Shown piece after piece: positions 7,740 to 15,035 of a stretch of 22,838 bases of DNA. The notes beneath the pieces were generated by a model. The model was not told the DNA's origin. It did no database searches and saw only the letters and a program-made list of their open reading frames with translations. Both the position numbers and the translations under genes were made by a program. How positions within the stretch are numbered: position 1 is the first letter of the stretch; every line of letters begins with the position of its first letter. The stretch is from CAMQVM01 sp044433365 (GTDB lineage Bacteria > Bacteroidota > Bacteroidia > Bacteroidales > Rikenellaceae): assembly GCA_044433365.1 (NCBI GenBank), contig JAWXTR010000043.1, positions 1-22,838 on the forward strand. The letters run 5' to 3'.

Positions 7740-10056
7740 TTAACTCGTTTAATATGTTCATTATCTCCTCTTTGATAGTCTCTGCACCTTTGCCATCGGT
7801 GTTTTGCACGTGGATTACTATTTGGTCGCACACTTTGTTGACTGTAATTCGTTTACCGTTATCGTTGGTTATTGTGTTTGATTCTGCGAAATAGCTGCTC
7901 TTTTCTGATATCTCGCTTTTTGGTGGAGCGTAAGCATCTGAAGGTGGTGGTAAAGTATCAGCTGGCGTTGCAGCTACTGTAAGTGGTAATGCTACCGAAG
8001 CTGCAAGTTTTGGTAAAAGGCTAACAGATTTTGGTGTTAATTTGTCGATTATTGTTGAGTAAGACGAGCTTTTTTGGTTGCTGCTAACATTATCATTATT
8101 ATCATTAAGATTTAAGATATTGTTTGACAAACCATCGCTTGTTTTACTTTGCAGAGAGTTTACCGCTGTTGATTCTGTTGTGGTCGGTGTAGGAATGAGA
8201 GTTGTAGCTCCTACAATTTTATCATTAATAGTAGGTTTTGTAATCTCTTCTGTTTTAGCCTGAGATTGTGCCCAGCTATCACGACCTTTTTGTGCTCCAT
8301 CTTCCCACGCTTTCTTATAGTTCCCCTTTTGGTAGGTGTTTACAGCAATGCCAATAGGGTTAGCTTGCGCTACACCAGACACTATATCTTTAAAACCCTC
8401 TTTAGCAGATATTGCAGCCTCTTTAAAATCTCCTTTTACGAGGCTTACTATTGCCGAACCGACACCACTAATCCCTTTTAGTATTAATTTAAAAGGTGTG
8501 ACGATGGAGTCAAACAGCGAAACTCCAAACTCTTTTAAAACCTCCCACGAGCCTAGAACTGCCACCCTAAAACCCTCAAATTTATTCCAACAAGTGATAA
8601 CTGCAGTTACTAAAACCCCGATGCCTGTTACAATTAATAATATCGGGTTTGCATTTAACGCCATGTTTAAAAGTTTTGTGGCAGTAGTCATACCATTAGT
8701 TGCAAAGGTTGAAATAGATGTTGCAACTGCTTTCATCTTTTCGGCTGAGGTTACAAACAGTATTGCGCTGCGCATTGCACTAAGCAGAGGGATAAGTTGC
8801 GAAATAGTAACAGCTTGTTCTGATAGTATTGTTGCATAACCTGCACCACTACCCATAAGGTCGAAAAAGCCAATTTTAAGGTTGTCAATCTTAGCTCTAC
8901 AACGCTCCATCATCGCCTGTACCGTATTAGTGCGGATTGCTGCCTGTTCTTGTGCTACATTACTATCTGTAACACGAGCGGTCATCTCACTCACTGCATC
9001 GGCATTGGCTACTAAAAATTGAGCTGCTGCGATATTCTCCATCCCGAAGAGCTTACTCATATAGGCTGCATCGTTCATCTTAGGTTTTAAATCATCTAAG
9101 GCATCAGATAGTGATGTTTTAGAAAAATCATAACCTAGAGCGGTCTGCATTTTTAGCACTATATTTCGTAGTGCGGTACCTGCTTCTGCCCCTTTAAGAT
9201 TGTTTTTAGATAGAACCTCGATTGCTCCTGCAGTACTTTCTACACTTAATCCTGCAGCATTAGCAGCTGCACCTACAACCTTAAATGATTGTGCAAGCTC
9301 AGGTATCTCGGCTGCTCCATATTTTGAACCTGCTGCAAGTATGTTGATAATACGATTTGCATCAGATGCCTCTAGCCCAAACTGGTTAATAGTACCAGCC
9401 ATAGCTTCGGCACTCTCTGCCATCGTTATACCACCTGCTTGCGATAGGGTGATGGTGCGTTTTTGTAACTCCTCTAAACCACTAAGCCCTATTTTTGATA
9501 CATCAATCTGCGAAGCTAATAGTTTATAAGCCTCAATAGCTTGAGTAGCTCCTAGACCACTATCTTTACCAACTTTTCGTGCACTTGTAGCTAGTTTATC
9601 TAACTCTTTCCCTGCAATACCTGTAATAGCTGATAAATCGGCTGTGCCCTGCTCAAAGCCAATACCTACGCTTGAAAGGTCTGAAATTGCATCGGCTGAG
9701 GCTTGAGTTAAGTCTATTATAGCTGCTGTATTTAGATTTTTAAGAGGATCAATATCCCCCATATTATCTAATTTAGCTATCTGCTTTTCAAGCGATGCAA
9801 TCTCTTTGTTGTAGGTTCGAATATCGTCGATTTTATCTGTTCCAATAAGCTCCTTTTCCGCACGTAGCATATCCATCTTTACCCTTAAAGATGCTAAAGA
9901 GCCACCCAACGATTTGTTAACCCCCTCGCATTTTGCTTGAGTATCTCTCAATGCAGATAACTTGTCGATAACCTCAGCCGACGCACCTGTAACTTTGCGC
10001 ATAGGAGCTGAGATATTATCAAGCAGTGTGAGTTTATATGTTGTGGTATTTGGCAT
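7729..10056 (-). CDS. Phage tail tape measure protein (TP901 family)
   Basis: 775 residues. The N-terminal ~100 residues are coiled-coil-like (LRVKMDMLRAEKEL, NKEIASLEKQIAKLD). Residues ~110-360 match the TP901 tape measure core, with SSVGIGFEQGTADLSAITG, ARKVGKDSGLGATQAIEAY, LSQAGGITMAESAEAMAG and NNLKGAEAGTALRNIVLKM. A hydrophobic segment at about 471-490 (ILLIVTGIGVLVTAVITCW) fits the membrane-spanning part used for DNA entry. The C-terminal ~200 residues are low-complexity Ser/Thr/Pro-rich, ending with a helical VHVQNTDG...EEIMNILNEL region. The protein sets tail length during assembly. It is relatively short, implying a short contractile tail. The gene begins after a 159-base gap that holds an antisense small gene. 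Confidence 0.85.
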   Translation of the reverse strand: MPNTTTYKLTLLDNISAPMRKVTGASAEVIDKLSALRDTQAKCEGVNKSLGGSLASLRVKMDMLRAEKELIGTDKIDDIRTYNKEIASLEKQIAKLDNMGDIDPLKNLNTAAIIDLTQASADAISDLSSVGIGFEQGTADLSAITGIAGKELDKLATSARKVGKDSGLGATQAIEAYKLLASQIDVSKIGLSGLEELQKRTITLSQAGGITMAESAEAMAGTINQFGLEASDANRIINILAAGSKYGAAEIPELAQSFKVVGAAANAAGLSVESTAGAIEVLSKNNLKGAEAGTALRNIVLKMQTALGYDFSKTSLSDALDDLKPKMNDAAYMSKLFGMENIAAAQFLVANADAVSEMTARVTDSNVAQEQAAIRTNTVQAMMERCRAKIDNLKIGFFDLMGSGAGYATILSEQAVTISQLIPLLSAMRSAILFVTSAEKMKAVATSISTFATNGMTTATKLLNMALNANPILLIVTGIGVLVTAVITCWNKFEGFRVAVLGSWEVLKEFGVSLFDSIVTPFKLILKGISGVGSAIVSLVKGDFKEAAISAKEGFKDIVSGVAQANPIGIAVNTYQKGNYKKAWEDGAQKGRDSWAQSQAKTEEITKPTINDKIVGATTLIPTPTTTESTAVNSLQSKTSDGLSNNILNLNDNNDNVSSNQKSSSYSTIIDKLTPKSVSLLPKLAASVALPLTVAATPADTLPPPSDAYAPPKSEISEKSSYFAESNTITNDNGKRITVNKVCDQIVIHVQNTDGKGAETIKEEIMNILNELSDG

Positions 10057-10060
10057 CTTA

Positions 10061-10092
10061 TTTGGTTTAAAACAGTTTTTTTATTATATTTG
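10061..10092 (+). promoter_or_regulatory. Bacteroidota-type promoter (TTTG-N20-TATATTTG)
   Basis: TTTG at 10061-10064 and TATATTTG at 10085-10092 are separated by 20 bases, matching the known Bacteroides sigma-ABfr consensus (TTTG, 19-21 bases, TAnnTTTG). It reads rightward, against the phage late genes, towards a 40-codon ORF whose ATG is only 5 bases beyond the -7 box, so the transcript would be leaderless or nearly so. The match is read from the sequence; activity is inferred. Confidence 0.5.
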
Positions 10093-10097
10093 CAATT

Positions 10098-10220
10098 ATG
10101 GAAGAGTTATTTACATATATTTTAGATTGTGCATTTCAAATATTTAGATTTGTATTAGGTGCGTTTGTTTTATGCTCGATATTGGTAATGTGCTATAAAT
10201 GGTTTAAAGAGGTGTTATAA
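10098..10220 (+). CDS. Antisense 40-residue single-pass membrane protein (moron-like)
   Basis: ATG at 10098 and TAA at 10218-10220 on the strand opposite to all phage late genes. The peptide begins MEELFTYILDCAFQIFRF, has a hydrophobic helix at about residues 12-33 (FVLGAFVLCSILVMC) and ends with a basic/amphipathic YKWFKEVL, typical of a small inner-membrane protein. It fills the only sizeable gap in the tail operon: its stop overlaps the stop of the -1 frame chaperone extension, and the tape measure starts 41 bases from its ATG. A consensus-like promoter lies directly upstream. Such isolated, independently transcribed phage genes are often lysogenic-conversion genes (e.g. superinfection exclusion). 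That function is only a guess, as I recognise no homologue. Confidence 0.5.
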   Translation: MEELFTYILDCAFQIFRFVLGAFVLCSILVMCYKWFKEVL

Positions 10221-10387
10221 CACTCGTCTTTGACTCATATCGTCTCTTATCCATTCCGCCATAAAGAGTTGGTGCGCCCACTCCTCGTCTGTAAGAGTCA
10301 TGGGGTCTGTATGTAAATAGGCTCGAATGAGTGCATCTGCTAAAAACATCCATCCGAGCTTACCTACGGTGTCGGTTCGGCTTATAA
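10215..10387 (-). CDS. -1 frameshift extension of the tail assembly chaperone (GT-type)
   Basis: No suitable start codon opens this frame on its own, but it is open from the slippery site (10388-10394) to a TAA at 10215-10217. It gives about 57 codons beginning IISRTDTVGKLGWMFLADAL and including LTDEEWAHQLFMAEWIRDD. The conserved-looking helical sequence and the exact placement just before the stop of the upstream chaperone gene are the classic arrangement of phage G/GT tail chaperones, in which a minority product fuses both frames. The fusion would be about 152 residues. The tape measure gene is the next phage gene, as expected since GT loads the tape measure. The end overlaps the antisense small gene tail to tail. 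Confidence 0.65.
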
Positions 10388-10672
10388 TTTTTTTAGTGTA
10401 GCCTCTTTAATCTCGACAAGGTCTCCTAAAACGGTCGCTACACCTAAAAATAGTGAGTCGTCCTCTTTAATCTCCTCGTCTCCACCTAGCCAACAGTTAT
10501 TAAGTAGTACCTCGTTGTACTTTAAGGTATCGTTTTTACTAATTACCAAAGCTGCGCTTAACGCTTGGCGATTTGGTTTCTTTAGATAGGCTTTTTTACC
10601 GCCAACTTCAATTAGCCATACATCTTTGTGTTTAGCTTTCCAACTTTCAATTTGTCCTTGTGTAATTTCCAT
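10382..10672 (-). CDS. Tail assembly chaperone (gpG-like)
   Basis: A 96-residue acidic protein, MEITQGQIESWKAKHKDVW through ATLKKL. QIESWKAKHKDVWLIEVGGK and AYLKKPNRQALSAALVISKN resemble the Bacteroidales phage family between tail tube and tape measure, the position of gpG/Mu gp41-type chaperones. Two codons before its stop is the heptamer A AAA AAA in the correct register (codons aaa aaa), after which the -1 frame stays open for 57 codons. This strongly supports the chaperone assignment. The start lies 178 bases downstream of the tail tube stop, with a large fold-back sequence in between. Confidence 0.7.
   Translation of the reverse strand: MEITQGQIESWKAKHKDVWLIEVGGKKAYLKKPNRQALSAALVISKNDTLKYNEVLLNNCWLGGDEEIKEDDSLFLGVATVLGDLVEIKEATLKKL
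10388..10394 (-). promoter_or_regulatory. -1 ribosomal frameshift slippery heptamer (A AAA AAA)
   Basis: Seven A's on the minus strand, phased so that the zero frame reads cta aaa aaa tta taa. This is the X XXY YYZ layout needed for tandem -1 slippage, directly before the chaperone stop codon. The downstream ~60 bases contain no stem that I can call with confidence, so the stimulator is unidentified. Confidence 0.6.
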
Positions 10673-10685
10673 TATTTTTACTTTT

Positions 10686-10853
10686 TAAGGGGAGTTCTAA
10701 TTTCTGGATTTTGAGAGATTTTTCTTTTTAAGGCTTTAGATTTGGATTTTGCGAATATAGGTTGTAGTGGCTCCTACTACCTTTATTTGCAAAATTCAAA
10801 GATGAAGTCTTAAAACGAAAAAGCTCCGAAAGTCAGATTTTAGAAGTTCCCTA
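10686..10853. repeat. ~168-bp TA-flanked fold-back sequence between tail tube and chaperone
   Basis: The left arm starting AAGGGGAGTTCTAATTTCTG is an imperfect inverted repeat of the right arm (reverse complement GGGAACTTCTAAAATCTG). Complementarity continues inward through blocks such as TTTTTC-TTTTAAG, TTTG-ATTTTGC and AGGT-GTAG to a centre near 10770. TA at both edges, the length and the fold-back form resemble the 167-bp element elsewhere in the window, but the sequence is different. The TAG stop of the tail tube gene is formed at the right edge. It may be a second MITE family or a fixed RNA hairpin affecting expression between tube and chaperone. It contains no coding sequence. Confidence 0.6.
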
Positions 10854-11282
10854 TGCTACATTAAATTCTACATCGCATGCAACAAATGGCAATGTAATCT
10901 CTTGATAAAGGTCGCCCTCTTTTATATCTGCTCCTCCCTCTGTAAATGAAGCTGTAACAACCTTGTCGGTTTGAACTACACCGCTTGAGGGAACGTATGA
11001 TATAATAATATCAATATCTATATCGGTTAAATCGTCATACCCCTGAGCTTTTGCAGCTGCATTTAGTGCAATAAATTCAGATTGTAAAAAAGTTACTGTA
11101 CCGTCAACCTCTTTTTTTCCATGCTGTATGCCTCTAGCCTTTTTGCCTGAAGCAAATAGGGGTTCTTTTTGTCGTTTCATTTTGTAAGCAATGCCTCGCA
11201 AACCGCTAACAACTTTACCAAGTATAGCTACTTGAACATCTACCCAAGCATACTCTTTACTGTTAAAATTTGTCATGCTCAT
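10851..11282 (-). CDS. Tail tube protein
   Basis: A 143-residue protein immediately after the sheath gene (2-base gap), the invariable order in contractile tails. FNSKEYAWVDVQVAILGKVV, an RGIAYKMKRQKEPLFASG loop, VDGTVTFLQSEFIALNAAAK and ISYVPSSGVVQTDKVVTA fit the beta-barrel tube protein family of Mu-like phages of Bacteroidales. It forms hexameric rings inside the sheath and is the conduit for DNA. Its TAG stop coincides with the edge of the fold-back at 10686-10853, so the original C-terminus may have been slightly altered if that element is an insertion. Confidence 0.7.
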   Translation of the reverse strand: MSMTNFNSKEYAWVDVQVAILGKVVSGLRGIAYKMKRQKEPLFASGKKARGIQHGKKEVDGTVTFLQSEFIALNAAAKAQGYDDLTDIDIDIIISYVPSSGVVQTDKVVTASFTEGGADIKEGDLYQEITLPFVACDVEFNVA

Positions 11283-11284
11283 AA

Positions 11285-12472
11285 TTAATCACTATTTGAA
11301 GGGTTATAAAATGAGAGATCAACATTAATCTCTTTTAAAAGTGCTGTCGGCACAATCTTGCATTGAATCTCTAAAGCTCCAGAGGTTATCAAATCTTGTG
11401 CAGGGTCGACATAAGCTGTAAAACCGCTAATTTCGTCCTCCATATTTGTGTTGATTGCCTTGATAACATTTTGCTCATAATACTTGCAAAGTGCGGTAGG
11501 AATTTGCCCTGTGTCAGCATCTACCTGCACGCTATCAAGTATCTCGTCAATATAGGTTTTATAACAGATAACAACAGCCTTCTGAATCACTCTTGTAAGA
11601 CATAAGCGGTGGTAATCATCGGTTGTAGCTACGCACGTGGCATCATCATTAAGATAGTAGCCATTTTTACCAATATAGGTGCGATAAAAGATATAACCTG
11701 CATCGTGCAGAGTGTTCCAAAGGCTGTAATCATCTTCTGGAGTATTGCCATCGGTAAAATACCCCTCGGCTGCAATACTACCATCTTTTACACGTCCAAT
11801 AGAGATGTTTACAGCAGAGCTTGCAGCCCTACCCACAACTTGACCAATAGCAGCTGAGTAGTATTCACTCTCTCCAAATATACCATCACTAGCCATTACA
11901 ACTGATACGTTATTATAGCTCCCCTCACGTGGTTGATACAGACCGTCGGTTTCTCCATCCCAACCAAGAGCAGGGAGTAGAACCACAAAAGGTGCTATTT
12001 TCGCCATATAAGATTCCGCTAATACTTGAGCAGCTGCTACTGCAGTAATAACATCGCCATCAAGACAATTTTTCTCAGTAGGCTCATAAGTTGACGGAGG
12101 ATTGCGGTTAAGCCCCACTATACGGATTCGACCAGCTGTTGAATCAATTAATTTTTGTAGTGGCGAACCAGCGGTGATAGCACACATCTGAGTTAAGGTT
12201 GTAGCCTCTGAGACAACCAATAGGTGTAGCTCAGCACCATCACCAGCAGTGGTGTAAAAGCCTACAATCTCTTTGTAAACAAGAGGGTTGTTTGTTTCTG
12301 TAATACCTAATTTAACTAAATCACTTGCAGACGAAAGCGTGTAAACCTTATTAAGAGATAAGGTGTCGGTAACAGCGGTACCTGTAAGGATAAGCCCCGA
12401 AATACCATCATCTGATAGTGTTACAGTGCCAATATTGCCATTACCGAGTGTTATATTTACGTTTGGTAACAT
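11285..12472 (-). CDS. Contractile tail sheath protein (DUF2586-like)
   Basis: 395 residues starting MLPNVNITLGNGNIGTVTLS. The N-terminal GISGLILTGTA...YTLSSASDLVKLGIT segment, RIVGLNRNPPSTYEPTEKNC, ALGWDGETDGLYQPREGS, VVGRAASSAVNISIGRVKDG and the C-terminal TRVIQKAVVICYKTYIDEIL with a GALEIQCKIVPTALLKEINV strand pair match the DUF2586 sheath family. Subunits polymerise around the tube and contract to drive it through the host envelope. The presence of an intact sheath next to a tube gene is the main proof that the phage is a myovirus-type. The start codon has an A-rich leader and lies one base after the preceding stop. Confidence 0.8.
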   Translation of the reverse strand: MLPNVNITLGNGNIGTVTLSDDGISGLILTGTAVTDTLSLNKVYTLSSASDLVKLGITETNNPLVYKEIVGFYTTAGDGAELHLLVVSEATTLTQMCAITAGSPLQKLIDSTAGRIRIVGLNRNPPSTYEPTEKNCLDGDVITAVAAAQVLAESYMAKIAPFVVLLPALGWDGETDGLYQPREGSYNNVSVVMASDGIFGESEYYSAAIGQVVGRAASSAVNISIGRVKDGSIAAEGYFTDGNTPEDDYSLWNTLHDAGYIFYRTYIGKNGYYLNDDATCVATTDDYHRLCLTRVIQKAVVICYKTYIDEILDSVQVDADTGQIPTALCKYYEQNVIKAINTNMEDEISGFTAYVDPAQDLITSGALEIQCKIVPTALLKEINVDLSFYNPSNSD

Positions 12473-12473
12473 A

Positions 12474-12737
12474 TTACTTTACTTTAATGGTTACTACTTC
12501 ACCACCACCCTTACATGAGCGTTGGTGATTTTGAGCTGCATTTTTGTTATCACCTAAAAAGACCTGATAGTCGGTTGTGATATTAAACTCACTCTCTTTA
12601 GGATATGATTTACTGTACTCTTTCGCTAGCTCCTCACAACGTTTTGTGTGAGCCTCAAGTTTTAAATCATTTTTTGTTTTTTCGGCTTCCTGCCCTTCAA
12701 CGATAGTTATCTCGTCAATTAGTCCTTTATCTTCCAT
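12474..12737 (-). CDS. Small charged protein of unknown function upstream of sheath
   Basis: An 87-residue protein, highly charged (MEDKGLIDEITIVEGQEAEK), with a helical middle (AHTKRCEELAKEYSKSYPKE) and a C-terminal NHQRSCKGGGEVVTIKVK strand. It overlaps the preceding spanin-like gene by one base and ends one base before the sheath start, so it is a well-embedded gene of the operon. No known motif is recognised. Position between lysis genes and sheath would suit a head-tail joining or tail terminator factor, but the length and composition do not prove either. Confidence 0.5.
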   Translation of the reverse strand: MEDKGLIDEITIVEGQEAEKTKNDLKLEAHTKRCEELAKEYSKSYPKESEFNITTDYQVFLGDNKNAAQNHQRSCKGGGEVVTIKVK

Positions 12738-13267
12738 TACTTTAATAGTTTAAAAATTGTGATTGCAATAAATGCTACTATTGCACCTAGTGCTACTGTT
12801 CCTAGCGTGGTCATCCACTTCTGCCACCGTGTAAGTCTATTTACTTCGATGGTTTTGGTGATAGTCTCCACTCTTTGCGCCTCTTTATACCGCTCTTTAT
12901 ATGTTAAGTAGATATCCATTGAGTCGATATTTACCTTAGCGGTTAAGATGTTATTTTCGAGTTGAAGCGATGGAGGTTTTAGATTACGACCACTCTCTAT
13001 TTCGATTAAATCTTTAAGTCTAGCCTCTCCAACGCTATCACACTCTATGAGTGCTCTTATTAGTGAGCTATCGGCCTCTACCCGAACGACTGTATCACGT
13101 AGGGTCTCTACCACCTTGACCGTGTCGATTGTCTGGCTGCTTGTTACCATCGGCAACTGTCTCTGTGCGTTGCAGCTCATGGAGAATAGGGCACAAAGCA
13201 AAATGCTTACAATTATTGCCCTCTTTGAACGCCTTACGAAAGCGTGCCATTTCTCTACGTATTGCAT
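12737..13267 (-). CDS. Spanin-like lipoprotein with C-terminal membrane helix
   Basis: A 176-residue protein. RRSKR precedes a hydrophobic stretch (AIIVSILLCALFSMSC) with Cys32, a plausible but non-ideal lipobox. The ectodomain (about 33-148) is alpha-helical and charged (VKVVETLRDTVVRVEADSS). A second hydrophobic helix at about 152-173 (WMTTLGTVALGAIVAFIAI) closes the protein. A lipoprotein anchor at one end and an inner-membrane helix at the other is the topology of unimolecular spanins, which fuse inner and outer membranes at lysis. It sits after the endolysin and overlaps the preceding coiled-coil gene by 173 bases in another frame, as spanin genes often do. Alternative: an ordinary phage membrane protein with two helices. 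Confidence 0.55.
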   Translation of the reverse strand: MQYVEKWHAFVRRSKRAIIVSILLCALFSMSCNAQRQLPMVTSSQTIDTVKVVETLRDTVVRVEADSSLIRALIECDSVGEARLKDLIEIESGRNLKPPSLQLENNILTAKVNIDSMDIYLTYKERYKEAQRVETITKTIEVNRLTRWQKWMTTLGTVALGAIVAFIAITIFKLLK

Positions 13268-13505
13268 TAAGTTCTTTTTTTAATGGTTCAACAACCTCGT
13301 CCATCAGAATAGACATACCCTCACGAACATTTTTTAGCTCATCGCCCTTGGTGTCCGTCTTTTGGGCTGCTACTTGCGCCCGAAGTTGCTCGACCTCTGT
13401 GTCGTACTTCTTGCGTAGTAGGTTAGCCGTGAGCCACGAGCTTAGCGGTACGGTAACGATGGCGGTTAGAAGCGGTAAAAAAGGTGTTATAAGGTTTAAG
13501 TCCAT
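13095..13505 (-). CDS. Membrane-anchored coiled-coil protein (lysis module; holin or i-spanin-like)
   Basis: 136 residues. An N-terminal membrane helix at about 5-29 (LITPFLPLLTAIVTVPLSSW) is followed by a long coiled-coil-like region (YDTEVEQLRAQVAAQ, EVVEPLKKELNAIRREMARF) and a Cys-containing tail (NNCKHFALCPIL). It lies just after the endolysin gene. The topology, N-terminal anchor plus periplasmic coiled coil, resembles Rz-type inner-membrane spanins. A pinholin or holin is less likely with one helix and a long soluble domain. The last 57 codons are overlapped in a different frame by the spanin-like gene. Assignment to lysis is from topology and neighbours, not sequence identity. Confidence 0.5.
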   Translation of the reverse strand: MDLNLITPFLPLLTAIVTVPLSSWLTANLLRKKYDTEVEQLRAQVAAQKTDTKGDELKNVREGMSILMDEVVEPLKKELNAIRREMARFRKAFKEGNNCKHFALCPILHELQRTETVADGNKQPDNRHGQGGRDPT

Positions 13506-13525
13506 TCTGATTTCATAGGTTTAAA

Positions 13526-13933
13526 TTATAATAGGTTCCACCCTGCCTCGATGTCAATCATCACTGCAGGCGTGCCATTTTCTACAAGTGATATAGCAGC
13601 TGCAAGGCTACACATCACCTGTTTATCATTGATATTTGGCATATAGTTAGCATCAGTGCCCATACATTTACACACTCTATTGATGTAAGCCGATGTATCA
13701 TTTTCAGATGGTGGTGCCCACCTACTGATAATATCTGCAATCGTTGAGCAACCGTGGAATTTTCGATAGTTTTGAAGTAGTTTGATAAGAGCACGATAAC
13801 CGTGCGCCATATCTTTAAACTCCTCAAATGATTTATCTTTTTTCGCTGCCCATTCAACCTCTCCCTGCCAAACAGTAGCAGAAACTCTAATATTTCCTGG
13901 GTTGTTATTTCTTAGCCCTCTTGGTTTACTCAT
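13526..13933 (-). CDS. Endolysin / virion muramidase-like protein (structural protein P5-like)
   Basis: About 135 residues from MSKPRGLRNNNPGNIRVS. This ATG overlaps the capsid gene stop by 8 bases and is preferred over an ATG 18 bases upstream, because the family starts at this RGLRNNNPGNIR motif. The motif and the later YRALIKLLQNYRK...ISRWAPPSENDTSAYINRVC segment are typical of P5-like and T4-unrelated lytic transglycosylase/muramidase proteins found in many Gram-negative phages. It should cleave peptidoglycan for release or entry. No signal peptide is seen, so export would depend on a holin or on being virion-borne. Next to the two membrane proteins downstream it completes a lysis cassette. 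Confidence 0.7.
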   Translation of the reverse strand: MSKPRGLRNNNPGNIRVSATVWQGEVEWAAKKDKSFEEFKDMAHGYRALIKLLQNYRKFHGCSTIADIISRWAPPSENDTSAYINRVCKCMGTDANYMPNINDKQVMCSLAAAISLVENGTPAVMIDIEAGWNLL

Positions 13934-15014
13934 CTGATTCAGGTATATCACTAATAATTACTCCAATCGAATTATCTTCTTTCAATGGTAAACAGATATT
14001 CCATTTGCGATAGTTGATAAGGTTACGGTGGTATAGTGGGTCACTTTTTGCCTCAGCATAATAAAATTGAACACTACCGTTAGCTTTCATAATGCGTCCA
14101 TTATAGTAGAATACAGAAGATTGTCTATCGGTACTTGCAGTAGTGGCTGCTCCAAAAGCTAATTTCTTTTTGGTTGTAACATTGAAATATGGAGTACCAT
14201 CATATTCATAGATATCAAATCCGTATAATCTTGCAATTTTTCCATCTGTTTGATTGATATTATAATGATCTTTAAACTTTTGTTCCGTCTCCAATAGGTC
14301 GTTAATATGGTCACCACAAAGTACCATAATACGATCGCTTTTTGGCATACCCATGCTGTCGCAAGTTCTTTTTGCTGTAAGCAAATCAGCACTTGTAAAC
14401 ATTTTGCGAGTACCATCAGACGTATCAGCTCCAGTGGTCAATAATACAGGTGTTTCAGCATCATGAGCAGTAGGTGCAATAGCGTGTATTGCTTTTTCGT
14501 AAATTTTCTCTTCTATTGCATATTTATGACGTTCTTTAACGCTTTCCATCTTATCGTAACTAATGGCATACAGTTCATCATCTGTTACAGGAGTAGCTTG
14601 CGAATCATAGTAATCAAGAGATACTGGTTTATCAGCATCATCTAGCGATACTATATTTAATGGATATGTTGTATTATTAACCAATACTGTTGGGTCGCCT
14701 CCAATCTTTGTAAAATGAATAACGTCATTTTCAACATATTGATCATAGTTTCTAATTCTATCATACCATCCGACACTCTCTTTGGACGTGCGAAATGCCT
14801 TAATCATCTCCCCAGTCCACACCTCAGTAAGAACACCCGCTTGTAGTACTCCCTCTGGAATAAATTTTGCACCCAATAAAGGTAAAACAGTAGAGACAAC
14901 CCACGCTACACCGATACCCCAAAATGGATTAACACCAATAGTAAACGCCATAATTGATCCCATGGCAGCGTTAAACAGCAACGCTGTTACAATTTTAAAA
15001 AGTTTTGCTTTCAT
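13926..15014 (-). CDS. Major capsid protein (Bacteroidales Mu-like type)
   Basis: 362 residues. The N-terminal ~50 residues are strongly hydrophobic, forming two potential membrane helices (IVTALLFNAAMGSIMAF and GIGVAWVVSTVLPLLGA). The remainder fits capsid proteins of Bacteroidales phages: VLTEVWTGEMIKAFRTSKES, VENDVIHFTKIGGDPTVLVN, YEKAIHAIAP, LTAKRTCDSMGMPKSDRIMV and a C-terminal GSVQFYYAEAKSDPLYHRN. It follows the protease/scaffold gene by 21 bases, the conserved head gene order. The hydrophobic N-terminus may be removed by the prohead protease or may tether proheads to the membrane; that is inference. No frameshift is present. Confidence 0.75.
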   Translation of the reverse strand: MKAKLFKIVTALLFNAAMGSIMAFTIGVNPFWGIGVAWVVSTVLPLLGAKFIPEGVLQAGVLTEVWTGEMIKAFRTSKESVGWYDRIRNYDQYVENDVIHFTKIGGDPTVLVNNTTYPLNIVSLDDADKPVSLDYYDSQATPVTDDELYAISYDKMESVKERHKYAIEEKIYEKAIHAIAPTAHDAETPVLLTTGADTSDGTRKMFTSADLLTAKRTCDSMGMPKSDRIMVLCGDHINDLLETEQKFKDHYNINQTDGKIARLYGFDIYEYDGTPYFNVTTKKKLAFGAATTASTDRQSSVFYYNGRIMKANGSVQFYYAEAKSDPLYHRNLINYRKWNICLPLKEDNSIGVIISDIPESDE

Positions 15015-15035
15015 CTTTTTTATTTAGTTTTATTG

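Noticed and set aside
8336..8839. Plus-strand open frame of 167 codons inside the tape measure gene
   Set aside because: It is the antisense shadow of a strongly supported TP901 tape measure sequence; no promoter or family features were seen.
13129..13518. Plus-strand open frame of 129 codons across the lysis genes
   Set aside because: The opposite strand already holds two overlapping genes with membrane and coiled-coil features; the plus-strand product is serine-rich shadow sequence.
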